NCBI GenBank assembly: GCA_946008205.1
Contig: CAMGAZ010000103.1
Span: 1-5,694, forward strand
Reading direction: 5' to 3'
DNA length: 5,694 nt
Source of the DNA: an uncultured Clostridium sp.
GTDB lineage: Bacteria; Bacillota; Clostridia; TANB77; CAG-508
The translations under genes and the position numbers were made by a program. A model generated the notes under the pieces. The model ran no database searches. It was not told the origin of the DNA and worked only from the letters and a program-made list of their open reading frames with translations. Shown in pieces: positions 1 through 5,506 of this stretch; the stretch's first letter is position 1, and the number at the start of each line of letters is the position of its first letter.

Positions 1-1524
1 ATATCTACCAAAAGCTTCGACAAATTTTCGTTATGTTCATCGTCATTTGAAGCAATTTTGAATATAACCTCCACATCATCAGGATTAACTATAATCTTAT
101 CTATATAAGTATTTAAAAAGGCTTTTATCTCAACAGTATTGTTTTCTTTAACATACTCTTTGAAATTTGATAGAGCTCGTCTTATTTGCTCGTCACTGAC
201 CTCTAACGGCTTTTTGTTTGAACTTTCAGCAAGTCTTATTTTAAGCTCTTTTTTAGTAGCTTGTAATGCATTGATTTTCTCAACAAATGTTTCTTCATAA
301 ACACCTAAAGCTATTGCATTTGTGAGATTTTTAAGTTGTTTATTAACACTTGTTAGTTCTTGTTTATAACGAACAACATCATCACTCTTTAAACTGGCTA
401 TATCCTTATTATACTTGTTAACCAAGTCTTTAATATGGGATATTGCTTCATCAGTAAATAAGTATTTTTGAAGTTGTTCTAACACAAAGTTTTCGAGCCT
501 GTTTTTCTCAATCTCTTTATTACTACAACCTCCTTTATGATTCTGCTTTTTGCCACAACGATAGGATGAGTAAATAGAGTTGTTTTTTCCACCAGAAGTT
601 CTTGTATTGCCTTGATAACGGAAGCCACAGACACCGCACTCAACCAATCCACTTAAAAGATACGATGAATTTGGCTTATAAGTTGTAATTTTTCTCTTGT
701 TAGCTTCTAACCTTTTTTGAACTTTGTTAAAAGTTTCGTCATCGACAATTCTAGGAACTCCATTTGGAATTCTTATGATTTCCTCTTCTGACTTTTCCTT
801 ATGAGAATTACACTTACCCTTTCTGTTTTTTTGGACTCTACGATTATACACATACTCTCCAATATACTTGCGATTATGCAATATTGTATTAAGAGAAGCA
901 CTACTAAACTCTTTACCGATTTTAGTTTTATATCCTCGCAAATTTAATTCTTTTGCAATAGAATTATAAGTGTATCCCTTTGAGTACATTTCAAAAATAC
1001 ATCTTACAATATTAACTTCATTTTCATCTATATGAAGCTTTCTATCGTCTCCAACATAGTATCCTAATGGTGGTATTCCTCCAGTATGCAATCCTTTAGA
1101 AGCAACAATATCCATACCTTTCCTAACCTCTCTTGCAAGATTTTTTGAATAGTATTCTGCTATTGCTTCTTGAAAGCCTTCCATTAATTCACCTTCTGCA
1201 CCTTCTCCAAAGTATTCTGTAATAGATATTACTTTAATGCCATAATCTAATAATTCGTTCTTATATCTAATAGAATCTTCTCTGTTTCTAGCAAATCTAT
1301 CAAATTTATGAATTAATACTAAATCAAAAATCCCCAATTTAGCTTCGTCTATCATTTGTTCCTGTGCAAGCTCTATCTACATAAATCCTAACTATTTCAA
1401 AGCCCTTATCTTTACAATATTTGCGTAATGCTTTTTCTTGAGCTTCGATAGAAAATCCGTCATTTTGTGCATTTGAAGAGTATCTCATATATAGAGCAAC
1501 TCTTACTGGTATATATAAATTCAT
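1..1524 (-). pseudogene. Large serine recombinase, frameshifted in catalytic domain; C-terminus off the left edge
   Basis: Site-specific integrase/excisionase of the large serine recombinase family. The first frame starts at ATG 1524, with AAAGGA about 10 bases upstream, and encodes the N-terminal resolvase domain: RVALYMRYSSNAQ holds the presumed nucleophile Ser16, followed by YVDRACTGTND. It stops at 1339. The rest is open in another frame from 1355 to base 1 (451 codons): IHKFDRFARN (residues 16-24 of this part), AEYYSKNLAREVRKGM (66-81), a Recombinase domain (about 93-171, starting GIPPLGYY), a zinc ribbon with Cys240, Cys243, Cys267 and Cys277, and a lysine/leucine-rich coiled-coil segment (about 310-380). 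Everything after the junction looks intact, so the damage is recent. Restored, the protein would exceed 515 residues, normal for the family. A restart at ATG 1355 (weak AGGA upstream) would lack the catalytic serine. It is last in the cluster, after the helicase, as in SCC-type elements. The family call is firm; loss of function is inferred. Confidence 0.93.
1348..1356 (-). other. Probable deletion scar (single copy of AATGATAGA) in the recombinase gene
   Basis: On the minus strand, AATGATAGA reads as Asn-Asp-Arg in the upstream frame (TGTNDR) and as the end of Arg plus Met-Ile-Asp in the downstream frame (MIDEAK). Large serine recombinases usually have about six residues here of the type R-P-E-F-Q-R between GTND and M-I-x-E/D-A. 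If the parent gene read NDRRPEFQRMID, it carried AATGATAGA twice, 26 bases apart. Slippage between the copies would leave one copy and shift the frame in exactly the way seen. The missing residues are inferred from the family, not seen. Confidence 0.65.
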
Positions 1525-1551
1525 TAGAGTATATCCTTTCTTGGAAGATTT

Positions 1552-1582
1552 TATCAGTAACCTTTGAAAAAGGTTACTGATA
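1552..1582. repeat. Perfect 14-bp palindrome with 3-nt spacer between the 106-aa gene and the recombinase
   Basis: TATCAGTAACCTTT, then GAA, then the exact reverse complement. It begins 10 bases after the 106-aa gene stop codon and ends 27 bases before the recombinase start. On the minus strand the stem is followed by AAAATCTTCC with no T-run, so it is not a typical intrinsic terminator for the operon; on the plus strand it is followed by a moderately T-rich tract. It could be a weak terminator, an operator for the recombinase gene, or a protein-binding site for replication. The symmetry is certain; the role is not known. Confidence 0.85.
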
Positions 1583-1591
1583 TCATTTATT

Positions 1592-1912
1592 TTAATGCAA
1601 ACTCATATTAGATAGGTTCATAATCCAAATACGATTATTACTAATATCAGGTCTGTTTGCCCTCTTTATCCTTATTAATGTCTTTCTCAAAAGACTTACT
1701 GTAAATAGATGTAATCTATTGAAAATCCTGTCGTCAATCGAATTAAGGATTGCCGATACCAAGTTAGCAGTTGCTTCATAAAAGTCTGCTGTTTTTACTG
1801 TGTTGCTACTAGTAACAACAACCTTTTCCTTTCCTTTAAATGAACGGAATCTGTCCTCGCTTTTAAAAGCTATACGAGGTAAAGAGACCTTAATTGTTTT
1901 AGTATTTAACAT
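1592..1912 (-). CDS. Hypothetical basic 106-aa protein between helicase and recombinase
   Basis: I do not recognise this protein. It starts at ATG 1912 behind a strong AAGGAGG site 8 bases upstream, 24 bases after the helicase stop codon, so it is surely co-transcribed with the helicase. The N-terminal half (MLNTKTIKVSLPRIAFKS, then FKGKEKVVVTSS) looks like a few lysine-rich beta strands. The middle (about residues 42-62, DFYEATANLVSAILNSIDDR) looks helical, and the C-terminal part has an arginine/lysine-rich stretch (TLIRIKRANRP). There is no signal peptide, membrane segment or cysteine motif. The excess of Lys and Arg and the place between helicase and recombinase would suit a nucleic-acid-binding accessory protein for replication or excision, but that is inference from context. 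An overlapping plus-strand frame has no comparable start signal. Confidence 0.75.
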   Translation of the reverse strand: MLNTKTIKVSLPRIAFKSEDRFRSFKGKEKVVVTSSNTVKTADFYEATANLVSAILNSIDDRIFNRLHLFTVSLLRKTLIRIKRANRPDISNNRIWIMNLSNMSLH

Positions 1913-1936
1913 AATAATGCCTCCTTCATTAAATTT

Positions 1937-3568
1937 TTATTGCCTGCTTATTATTTCAACAGGGAATCTAACAACATATACCCTCGTAGTTACCCCATTT
2001 ATTCTTCTCTTAATTTTAATATGACCATCATTATCAACAACAAGATAACCATCTTTTTGAAGAGCTTTAAGGCATACTGTGGGGTTAGTAAAGCCTCCCT
2101 GTTCAAGTAATTTCTTGAATTGGTTTGGGAAATAACATATTTCCGTATGAGTTTTATCCTTTAAAAAATTATTATAAAACCCATAGCAATTATTTGGAAA
2201 CAAGTCATAATTAATATTTGATAATTTAAGATTGTAGTGTTCCTTATGCGTAACAGTATCTGTCACAAGAAATTCTACTACCCGTTTGCATAAATCTAAC
2301 GACTCTTCCTCTTGCTGATTGTTTATAGCATTTAAAAGAATGTCTTTTATTCCATTAACATCAAAATCAAGTTTTAACGCCTTCTTTGCACAATATGAAG
2401 TTGTTACAATAACAGACAGTTTTCTTGATAATCTTGAAGCAAGAGGGTTTGAAGCAATTTCTTGATTGATTGTTTCAGCAAATTGCTCAAAAACATTTAT
2501 CACTTCTTCTTGATTATCAATTATGTATTGAGCGTAGATTTTATTTGCCCAACCATAATTATTGTTGATAACTTCTTTGATTTCTTCAGCTTGTTTAGCT
2601 GATTCTGTAATAGAATCAAACTGAATTTCAATAAGTCTTGCTCTTATTCCTTGATTATTATTACAATGCGGAAGTAGAGAACCTTCACCATTGCTAATAC
2701 AACAAGTTTTCCAATGATAAACTTCTTTTTGAGAGCCATCACTGGACAGACGACCTTTTGATTGACCGTTACAGCAAGCATAAACAAAACCAGATATATC
2801 TCTAGTAGATATCATTGATGCTTCATCAATAACCATTGGAAAACCATTATTTCCTGATAATGAAGCAATACGATAATTATATGTATCGCCATAATCAAGT
2901 TGTAGACTATTCTTTTTTGTATGGCTTGATGGGTTTCCTGCTGTACTAATAGCGAGAGCAGAGCCTGTTGTTTTGCCGTATGATGATTCTGAATAGTTGA
3001 GAAACAAAAGACTACCATCTACGCTATCTCCTAAAAAGCCAATAGTAACAGCGGATAATCCGAGTAACAACATAAATTGTAACGGTAATGTTTGCATTAC
3101 GCATTTTTTCATACCACTATGCCACTCATCGTATGAGCCTTTACTGAAAACATCAAAATTTCCAAAATATACAGACTCTATACCAATAGCACAATCTGCC
3201 TTAAACACTAATTGTTCATTTATTTTGTAAAATCCCAAAGTATTATGGCAATATGAAATTGGTAAATTTTCTTCTATTGATGATATGAAGTTAATCCAAT
3301 CAGTCTTTTTGGAAAAATATGGTATTCCAAAATTAATTACATTTGAAGATTGACTAAAAACATCATCTCTAGTAAAAATAGCAGTATTCTTAAAACCATT
3401 TTGATTTACTTCTAGTTCAAAGCAAACATCCTTTTTGTCAATATTTATTAATTTACGACAAACAGAAAAACTATCGTTTGAACGGTTAGGCTCATTAGGT
3501 CTTAACGAACTATCTTCTCTCACAAAACCATCACTATCGGCGTTAGATTTGCTAACTGATTTTACCAC
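1937..3568 (-). CDS. DUF927-type AAA+ helicase (SCC Cch/Cch2-like replicative helicase)
   Basis: Predicted ATP-driven DNA helicase that would unwind the excised element for replication. The start is GTG 3568, set by AAGGAGG about 7 bases upstream. Domains: a polar N-terminus (1-35), a beta-rich N-terminal region (about 40-180), then an ATPase core. The core has Walker A SESSYGKTT (193-201, Lys199), Walker B PMVIDEA (244-250, Asp248-Glu249), the family-typical NGQSKGRLSSDG (267-278), sensor-1-like SNGE (292-295) and candidate arginine-finger residues Arg309/Arg311 in GIRARLIEI. The C-terminal 60-70 residues (from about 479) look like a winged helix. The first Walker A glycine is Ser193, which is unusual. 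Length (543 aa) is near normal for the family. SCC elements carry helicases of this kind (Cch, Cch2) beside their serine recombinases; Cch2 is a reported 3'-5' helicase. The family assignment is from motifs; the link to SCC replication is inferred from gene context. Confidence 0.88.
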   Translation of the reverse strand: MVKSVSKSNADSDGFVREDSSLRPNEPNRSNDSFSVCRKLINIDKKDVCFELEVNQNGFKNTAIFTRDDVFSQSSNVINFGIPYFSKKTDWINFISSIEENLPISYCHNTLGFYKINEQLVFKADCAIGIESVYFGNFDVFSKGSYDEWHSGMKKCVMQTLPLQFMLLLGLSAVTIGFLGDSVDGSLLFLNYSESSYGKTTGSALAISTAGNPSSHTKKNSLQLDYGDTYNYRIASLSGNNGFPMVIDEASMISTRDISGFVYACCNGQSKGRLSSDGSQKEVYHWKTCCISNGEGSLLPHCNNNQGIRARLIEIQFDSITESAKQAEEIKEVINNNYGWANKIYAQYIIDNQEEVINVFEQFAETINQEIASNPLASRLSRKLSVIVTTSYCAKKALKLDFDVNGIKDILLNAINNQQEEESLDLCKRVVEFLVTDTVTHKEHYNLKLSNINYDLFPNNCYGFYNNFLKDKTHTEICYFPNQFKKLLEQGGFTNPTVCLKALQKDGYLVVDNDGHIKIKRRINGVTTRVYVVRFPVEIISRQ

Positions 3569-3597
3569 AAAAACACCTCCTTCCTATCAGTTAGCAA
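3549..3597 (-). promoter_or_regulatory. 12-bp inverted repeat enclosing the helicase SD and start codon (translational-coupling hairpin)
   Basis: In the transcript, TTGCTAACTGAT and its exact complement ATCAGTTAGCAA bracket a 25-base loop containing AGGAAGGAGG and the GTG start of the helicase. The upstream arm includes the last codons and TGA stop (3589-3587) of the 110-aa gene; the downstream arm is helicase codons 4-7. A ribosome finishing the 110-aa gene would melt the upstream arm just beside the helicase SD. This layout favours coupling or autoregulation. The symmetry is seen directly; the regulatory effect is inferred. The same dyad could instead be a DNA operator. Confidence 0.6.
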
Positions 3598-3919
3598 GTT
3601 CTATATTGACAATGTTTGAAAAAGTAACAGTATGTCCTTCTTCATTTTGAATAGTGAATACTGCTTTTTCTCCAATCAAATCTTCGCATTTGATTTGTGA
3701 CATTTCATTATCATCATAACCCAATTTACGAAAATATTGATATAAAGGATTGTGTTCTGTTAGTTTAACGCTCAATGGAGAAGGTCTAAATAAACAACCT
3801 TCATTAATCAAATTCAACTCTAATTGAATTTGATTTTTTTTAAGCTTATATCCATTGATTATTGCAAGATATTCACCATTATTTACATTGTAATTTAATC
3901 TAATAAAATCTCCCATCAT
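3587..3919 (-). CDS. Small protein upstream of the helicase, predicted OB-fold-like, possible replication partner
   Basis: Starts at ATG 3919 or the adjacent ATG 3916, behind AAAGGAGG. It ends 18 bases before the helicase start. The 110 residues are mostly alternating beta strands: GEYLAIINGYKLKKNQIQLE, a segment with KLTEHNPLYQYFRKLGY, then DLIGEKAVFTIQNEEG and a closing TFSNIVNIEL. This order (strand pairs, a helix after an N-P dipeptide, D-L-x-G-E/K, closing strands ending in S-N-I-x-x-I) resembles small phage single-stranded-DNA-binding proteins of the DUF669 type, but no diagnostic motif allows a firm assignment. In staphylococcal SCC operons a small 'middle protein' lies directly before the Cch2 helicase and partners an A-family polymerase; this gene holds that position, though I cannot show homology. 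No membrane segment or cysteine cluster. Function remains open. Confidence 0.8.
   Translation of the reverse strand: MMGDFIRLNYNVNNGEYLAIINGYKLKKNQIQLELNLINEGCLFRPSPLSVKLTEHNPLYQYFRKLGYDDNEMSQIKCEDLIGEKAVFTIQNEEGHTVTFSNIVNIELAN
3806..3835. repeat. 12-bp inverted repeat inside the 110-aa gene, T-run on plus strand
   Basis: AATCAAATTCAA and its exact complement TTGAATTTGATT flank a 6-base loop, and on the plus strand a run of T continues to 3841. Read on the plus strand this has the form of an intrinsic terminator, though the stem is AT-rich. On the minus strand it encodes part of a beta strand (NQIQLELNLI), so it may be a by-product of codon use. Confidence 0.4.
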
Positions 3920-3948
3920 TCACACCTCCTTTCATGAATTTCACCAAA

Positions 3949-3969
3949 TTGATAATCATATCAACTGAT
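3949..3969. promoter_or_regulatory. Operator-like dyad just downstream of the internal promoter
   Basis: TTGATA-ATCA-TATCAA (3949-3964) is a 6+6 dyad with a 4-base spacer lying within about 25 bases downstream of the predicted transcription start. It overlaps ATCAGTT (3963-3969, minus strand), a heptamer that also forms half of the helicase-start hairpin arms. The position is that of a repressor site. AT-rich 6-bp arms are weak evidence by themselves. Confidence 0.3.
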
Positions 3970-3978
3970 TGGGAGGCA

Positions 3979-4008
3979 ATAATACAACAAATGAAATCCA
4001 TTCGTCAA
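3979..4008 (-). promoter_or_regulatory. Sigma-A-type promoter for the 110-aa gene and helicase unit
   Basis: On the minus strand TTGACG (4008-4003) lies 18 bases from TATTAT (3984-3979), a 5/6 match to each consensus. Transcription would start near 3972, about 50 bases before the 110-aa start codon. It would separate the replication/recombination genes from the DUF960/DUF1643 group, letting the helicase unit be controlled on its own. Predicted from sequence only. Confidence 0.55.
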
Positions 4009-4028
4009 TAGGAAAACTTCATTTTCTA

Positions 4029-4085
4029 TCAATCTGTCAAATACGAGGTTTTAGCATTCTTAAGCTTTTTTTGAAACCTTGCCAT
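4029..4085 (-). CDS. Doubtful 18-residue ORF with a good SD
   Basis: ATG 4085 follows AGGGGGTGAAC with suitable spacing and opens an 18-codon frame (MARFQKKLKNAKTSYLTD) rich in lysine. After its stop, another frame stays open to an in-register TGA near 3969 without a start signal, so this may be the decayed 5' end of a lost gene, a leader peptide, or chance. No homologue comes to mind. The SD is the only real support. Confidence 0.25.
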   Translation of the reverse strand: MARFQKKLKNAKTSYLTD

Positions 4086-4169
4086 GTTCACCCCCTAACG
4101 ATTAAGCCTACTCCTCCCTCCAATTTTATTTTTTTATTAAATTTCATAAAAAAGCCAATTTGTGCAAAT

Positions 4170-4691
4170 TTACCAACTGAATTTCTCCAAAATCCAGCTA
4201 TTGCGAATGGCGGGAGTTAAAGGATGAAGAAAGCTTCTCCCTTTTCCGTCAGTAATTTGATATAATTTATCTGAAAAAGGCTTTATTAAGTTTATTACTT
4301 CTTCCTCTCTTTCTTTATACTTTTGCCGTGTATTGGCAAAACTACCCCAAGCAATAATTATTGAATCGGCTAATTGAGATTGTTTTATTATTTCTTGGTC
4401 TGTTTCTTTGTTCCATAGGTCAGTAGTTGACTTAACTTTCTTGACATCTACACCTATTTTTGAAATTAAATTAACAAGACAAAATCCGCCAAAGCAATGG
4501 CTATACAAGTTGTTTTCAATTAGAGTGGTAGTTAAATCCATAGAAATATTAAAATCAGCTGACGGTGCTATTGATATAACCAGAGCTTGAGGACGACTTT
4601 TGTCCCAAACTTTTGTTAGGCTATACCTATGTTCACTATTATCCGAAAATGTTGCAGTACATTTTATTGTTGCTCTCTCTGTTGTTGGCAT
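4170..4691 (-). CDS. DUF1643 family protein
   Basis: Start ATG 4691 lies behind TAAGGAGG, which overlaps the DUF960 stop, 12 bases away; the two are co-transcribed. The 173 residues show the DUF1643 pattern: ALVISIAPSADFN (36-48, in the place of the usual M-L-N-P-S motif), DLTTT (52-56), FGGFCLVNLISK (67-78, the G-x-x-x-x-V-N-L motif), IIIAWGSFAN (111-120) and FLHPLTPAIRNSW (154-166, the conserved H-P-L). Length is typical. The biochemical function of the family is not established; it recurs in mobile elements including SCC, generally next to DUF960. It is probably cytoplasmic, since no signal peptide or membrane helix is visible. The conserved Asp, Asn, Trp-Gly and His suggest an enzyme or nucleotide-binding fold, but that is inference. 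The family call is strong. Confidence 0.88.
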   Translation of the reverse strand: MPTTERATIKCTATFSDNSEHRYSLTKVWDKSRPQALVISIAPSADFNISMDLTTTLIENNLYSHCFGGFCLVNLISKIGVDVKKVKSTTDLWNKETDQEIIKQSQLADSIIIAWGSFANTRQKYKEREEEVINLIKPFSDKLYQITDGKGRSFLHPLTPAIRNSWILEKFSW

Positions 4692-4703
4692 AATAATTCC
4701 TCC

Positions 4704-5006
4704 TTAATATTCATTTGCTAAAAGCATTGTTGAATGGTCGCCATCATCAATACAAAAGACTTTTGCTGAAATAGGGTTATCACACATAAGATAAATGCAA
4801 TTTTTGTATTGTGGCTTTTCTTGATGATGAATGACTTTTTGCATAAGTAATCCGTCTTTTACTTCCGGCAACAAATCAAACACTTGCAGATAGTCAAGTT
4901 CCGTTTTCTTTCTCGCTTCGTCTATCGCATTCCACATAAGTAACTGTGTTATTTGCGGTATTCTGTCATTCACACCACTTGTTATATATTTTTTATTATC
5001 AAACAT
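4704..5006 (-). CDS. DUF960 family protein
   Basis: A 100-residue protein with the DUF960 signature along its whole length: MFDNKKYITSGVNDRIP at the start, LLMWNAIDEAR (22-32), LDYLQVFDL (37-45), KVIHHQEKPQY (57-67) and the C-terminal VFCIDDGDHSTMLLANEY (83-100). Its start ATG 5006 overlaps the last 8 bases of the upstream 131-aa gene (ATG inside AATGTTTGA), so translation is probably coupled; GAGG sits 4 bases before the ATG. The family has no proven activity, is common in Firmicutes mobile elements and is one of the small genes near ccr recombinases in SCC elements. The acidic IDDGDHS segment is its most conserved part. Soluble, no membrane helix. Together with the neighbouring DUF1643 gene it is the best evidence that this is an SCC-type element. 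Confidence 0.9.
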   Translation of the reverse strand: MFDNKKYITSGVNDRIPQITQLLMWNAIDEARKKTELDYLQVFDLLPEVKDGLLMQKVIHHQEKPQYKNCIYLMCDNPISAKVFCIDDGDHSTMLLANEY

Positions 5007-5394
5007 TTACCTCTATTGTCCTTTCTGTATAGTCATCAAGCAAATTAGAACGGATTGCCTCGCTTGTATATTTCGGCTCTATAAAAACAGAAATTGCATA
5101 GTCGTTTGTTAGTACAAAACAACTATGCAACAACTCTATTTGTTCTTTGTTTCTCTTTAATGTAAGCAAGTCGGTAAACTCATATATAGCCTTATCCAAA
5201 GGTAATGACAATCCAATTTCTTTATGCTTTCCAAGGTCTTTTTCATTTTCTAACAGATAAAATGCTCCAAATTCGCTTATATCTGTGCAGTTATATTGTT
5301 TTAGAAAAAAGTTTAGATAATCAATCAAATATGATTTGATTATAGGGTTAATATCAAGTGAATCAAAATCACTTGCTTTTTCTATTTTTACCAT
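4999..5394 (-). CDS. Hypothetical acidic 131-aa protein upstream of DUF960
   Basis: Start ATG 5394 has AGGAGG five bases upstream and overlaps the end of the 44-aa peptide gene; its own end overlaps the DUF960 start by 8 bases. I do not recognise the family. The sequence is soluble and acid-rich, with a helical N-terminal half (SYLIDYLNFFLKQY, about 25-38), a central FGAFYLLENEKDLGKHKEIG, another helix (LTLKRNKEQIELLHSCF) and a C-terminal strand-like part (YAISVFIEPKYTSEAIRSN) ending in EVNV. In SCC elements the gene before DUF960 is often the small acidic uracil-DNA-glycosylase inhibitor (DUF950, about 112 aa). This protein has similar size, acidity and position, but I see no shared motif and do not assign it. 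Confidence 0.82.
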   Translation of the reverse strand: MVKIEKASDFDSLDINPIIKSYLIDYLNFFLKQYNCTDISEFGAFYLLENEKDLGKHKEIGLSLPLDKAIYEFTDLLTLKRNKEQIELLHSCFVLTNDYAISVFIEPKYTSEAIRSNLLDDYTERTIEVNV

Positions 5395-5503
5395 AAGACC
5401 TCCTAACCTTAGTGCCTGTGCATAGCAAGGTTATTGCAGCAGTAGCACCTGCTAAAAACATTTCTATTGCTTTTTCTGTTGCTATCTTCGTTAGCATAAA
5501 CAT
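5369..5503 (-). CDS. Small 44-aa predicted membrane peptide
   Basis: Starts at ATG 5503, 3 bases after the 36-aa gene stop, with AAAGGAG about 11 bases upstream (slightly long spacing). It ends 26 bases inside the 131-aa gene in another frame. The peptide has a short amphipathic start (MFMLTKIATEKAIE), one hydrophobic segment at about residues 15-30 (MFLAGATAAITLLCTG) and a strongly basic tail (TKVRRSYGKNRKSK), suggesting a single-pass peptide with the tail in the cytoplasm. The tail overlaps the next gene and its SD, which may couple their translation. No family is recognised. An alternative TTG-started frame in the same place gives a compositionally odd product and is less likely. Confidence 0.5.
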   Translation of the reverse strand: MFMLTKIATEKAIEMFLAGATAAITLLCTGTKVRRSYGKNRKSK

Positions 5504-5506
5504 ATA

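Larger units (their letters stand above)
3920..4169 (-). other. Intergenic region between DUF1643 and the 110-aa gene, holding a promoter and no clear gene
   Basis: This 250-base stretch is the longest without a convincing gene. Reading from 4169 down it holds an A/T-rich segment, two purine-rich SD-like tracts (GGAGGGAGGAG and AGGGGG), a doubtful 18-codon ORF, a promoter-like sequence (4008-3979), a dyad (3964-3949) and the SD of the 110-aa gene. No A-family polymerase remnant can be recognised. An 83-codon plus-strand open frame crossing it lacks an SD and runs antisense into DUF1643, so I treat it as a shadow. Confidence 0.6.

Noticed and set aside
1339..1524. A separate 61-aa small gene
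   Set aside because: It is the N-terminal fragment of the recombinase; the downstream frame continues the same protein with catalytic and zinc-ribbon motifs.
1552..1582. Ordinary intrinsic terminator for the helicase unit
   Set aside because: The minus-strand 3' flank is AAAATCTTCC without a T-run, so I list it as a palindrome of unknown role rather than a terminator.
1800..2024. 74-codon plus-strand frame antisense to the 106-aa gene and helicase end
   Set aside because: No ribosome binding site, and it overlaps the ends of two well-supported minus-strand genes.
2812..3018. 68-codon minus-strand frame inside the helicase
   Set aside because: It covers the Walker A and Walker B region in a shifted frame; the helicase frame carries the motifs.
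2997..3650. Two plus-strand frames (2997-3230, 3435-3650) antisense to the helicase
   Set aside because: No SD, no recognisable domain, and fully antisense to coding sequence with clear motifs.
3969..4220. 83-codon plus-strand open frame across the intergenic gap
   Set aside because: The SD-like GGGAGG tract lies upstream of other triplets rather than in good register with a convincing start, the product is compositionally odd, and it runs antisense into the conserved end of DUF1643 and over the predicted minus-strand promoter.
4408..4590. 60-codon plus-strand frame antisense to DUF1643
   Set aside because: Lies opposite the conserved core of DUF1643 and has no start signal.
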